The position numbers and the translations under genes were made by a program. The notes under the pieces were generated by a model that was not told the DNA's origin, did no database searches, and saw nothing but the letters and a program-made list of their open reading frames with translations. Shown here in pieces: positions 6,172 to 6,193 of a stretch of DNA of 6,193 bases (positions within the stretch are counted from its first letter, which is position 1; each line of letters starts with the position of its first letter). The DNA is from an uncultured Porphyromonadaceae bacterium. GTDB lineage: Bacteria > Bacteroidota > Bacteroidia > Bacteroidales > Muribaculaceae. Where the stretch lies: positions 1 through 6,193 of the forward strand of contig CAMWHX010000063.1 in the NCBI GenBank assembly GCA_947174155.1, given 5' to 3'.

Positions 6172-6193
6172 GGAAGGGTGAGGAGGGGGGAAG

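Overview
The window looks like a piece of a Bacteroidales chromosome, probably a Muribaculaceae- or Bacteroides-like gut bacterium. Three things point there. The RseP, the degenerate M23 protein and the M49 peptidase all carry wording typical of that order. None of the five main starts has a clear Shine-Dalgarno sequence. The leftmost-expressed gene is preceded by a TAnnTTTG element, the Bacteroidetes -7 box. The family and genus are inference. All five main genes lie on the minus strand, so they read from high to low coordinates.

In order of transcription: (1) 6093-6123 is a Bacteroidetes-type promoter with almost no leader. (2) 5253-6086 is a membrane-anchored, peptidase-dead M23/LytM-like envelope protein. 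(3) 5064-5252 is a GC-rich spacer with two 45-bp palindrome-bearing repeats, crossed by a doubtful 67-residue open frame. (4) 3897-5063 is dxr, the second enzyme of the MEP isoprenoid pathway. (5) 2398-3885 is rseP, a site-2 intramembrane protease with two PDZ domains and an unusual cytoplasmic insert. (6) 1187-2371 is an RlmI-type 23S rRNA methyltransferase. (7) 1003-1186 is an AT-rich spacer holding an exact 33-bp tandem repeat. (8) 1-1002 is the N-terminal half of an exported dipeptidyl-peptidase III, cut by the window edge before its zinc motif.

The gaps between dxr, rseP and rlmI are 11 and 26 bp, with no promoter or terminator seen, so these three are probably one transcript, likely started upstream of the M23-like gene. 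The theme is envelope upkeep: an amidase-regulator-like protein, isoprenoid supply (including the undecaprenyl carrier for peptidoglycan) and envelope-stress proteolysis, with an rRNA modification gene at the end. The peptidase beyond the repeat array may be a separate unit, though no promoter could be found for it.

I see no complete new system such as a defence locus, CRISPR array or mobile element. The most interesting points are the two intergenic repeat families, the loss of every M23 catalytic residue, the possible leaderless start, and the small frame that overlaps both its neighbours.
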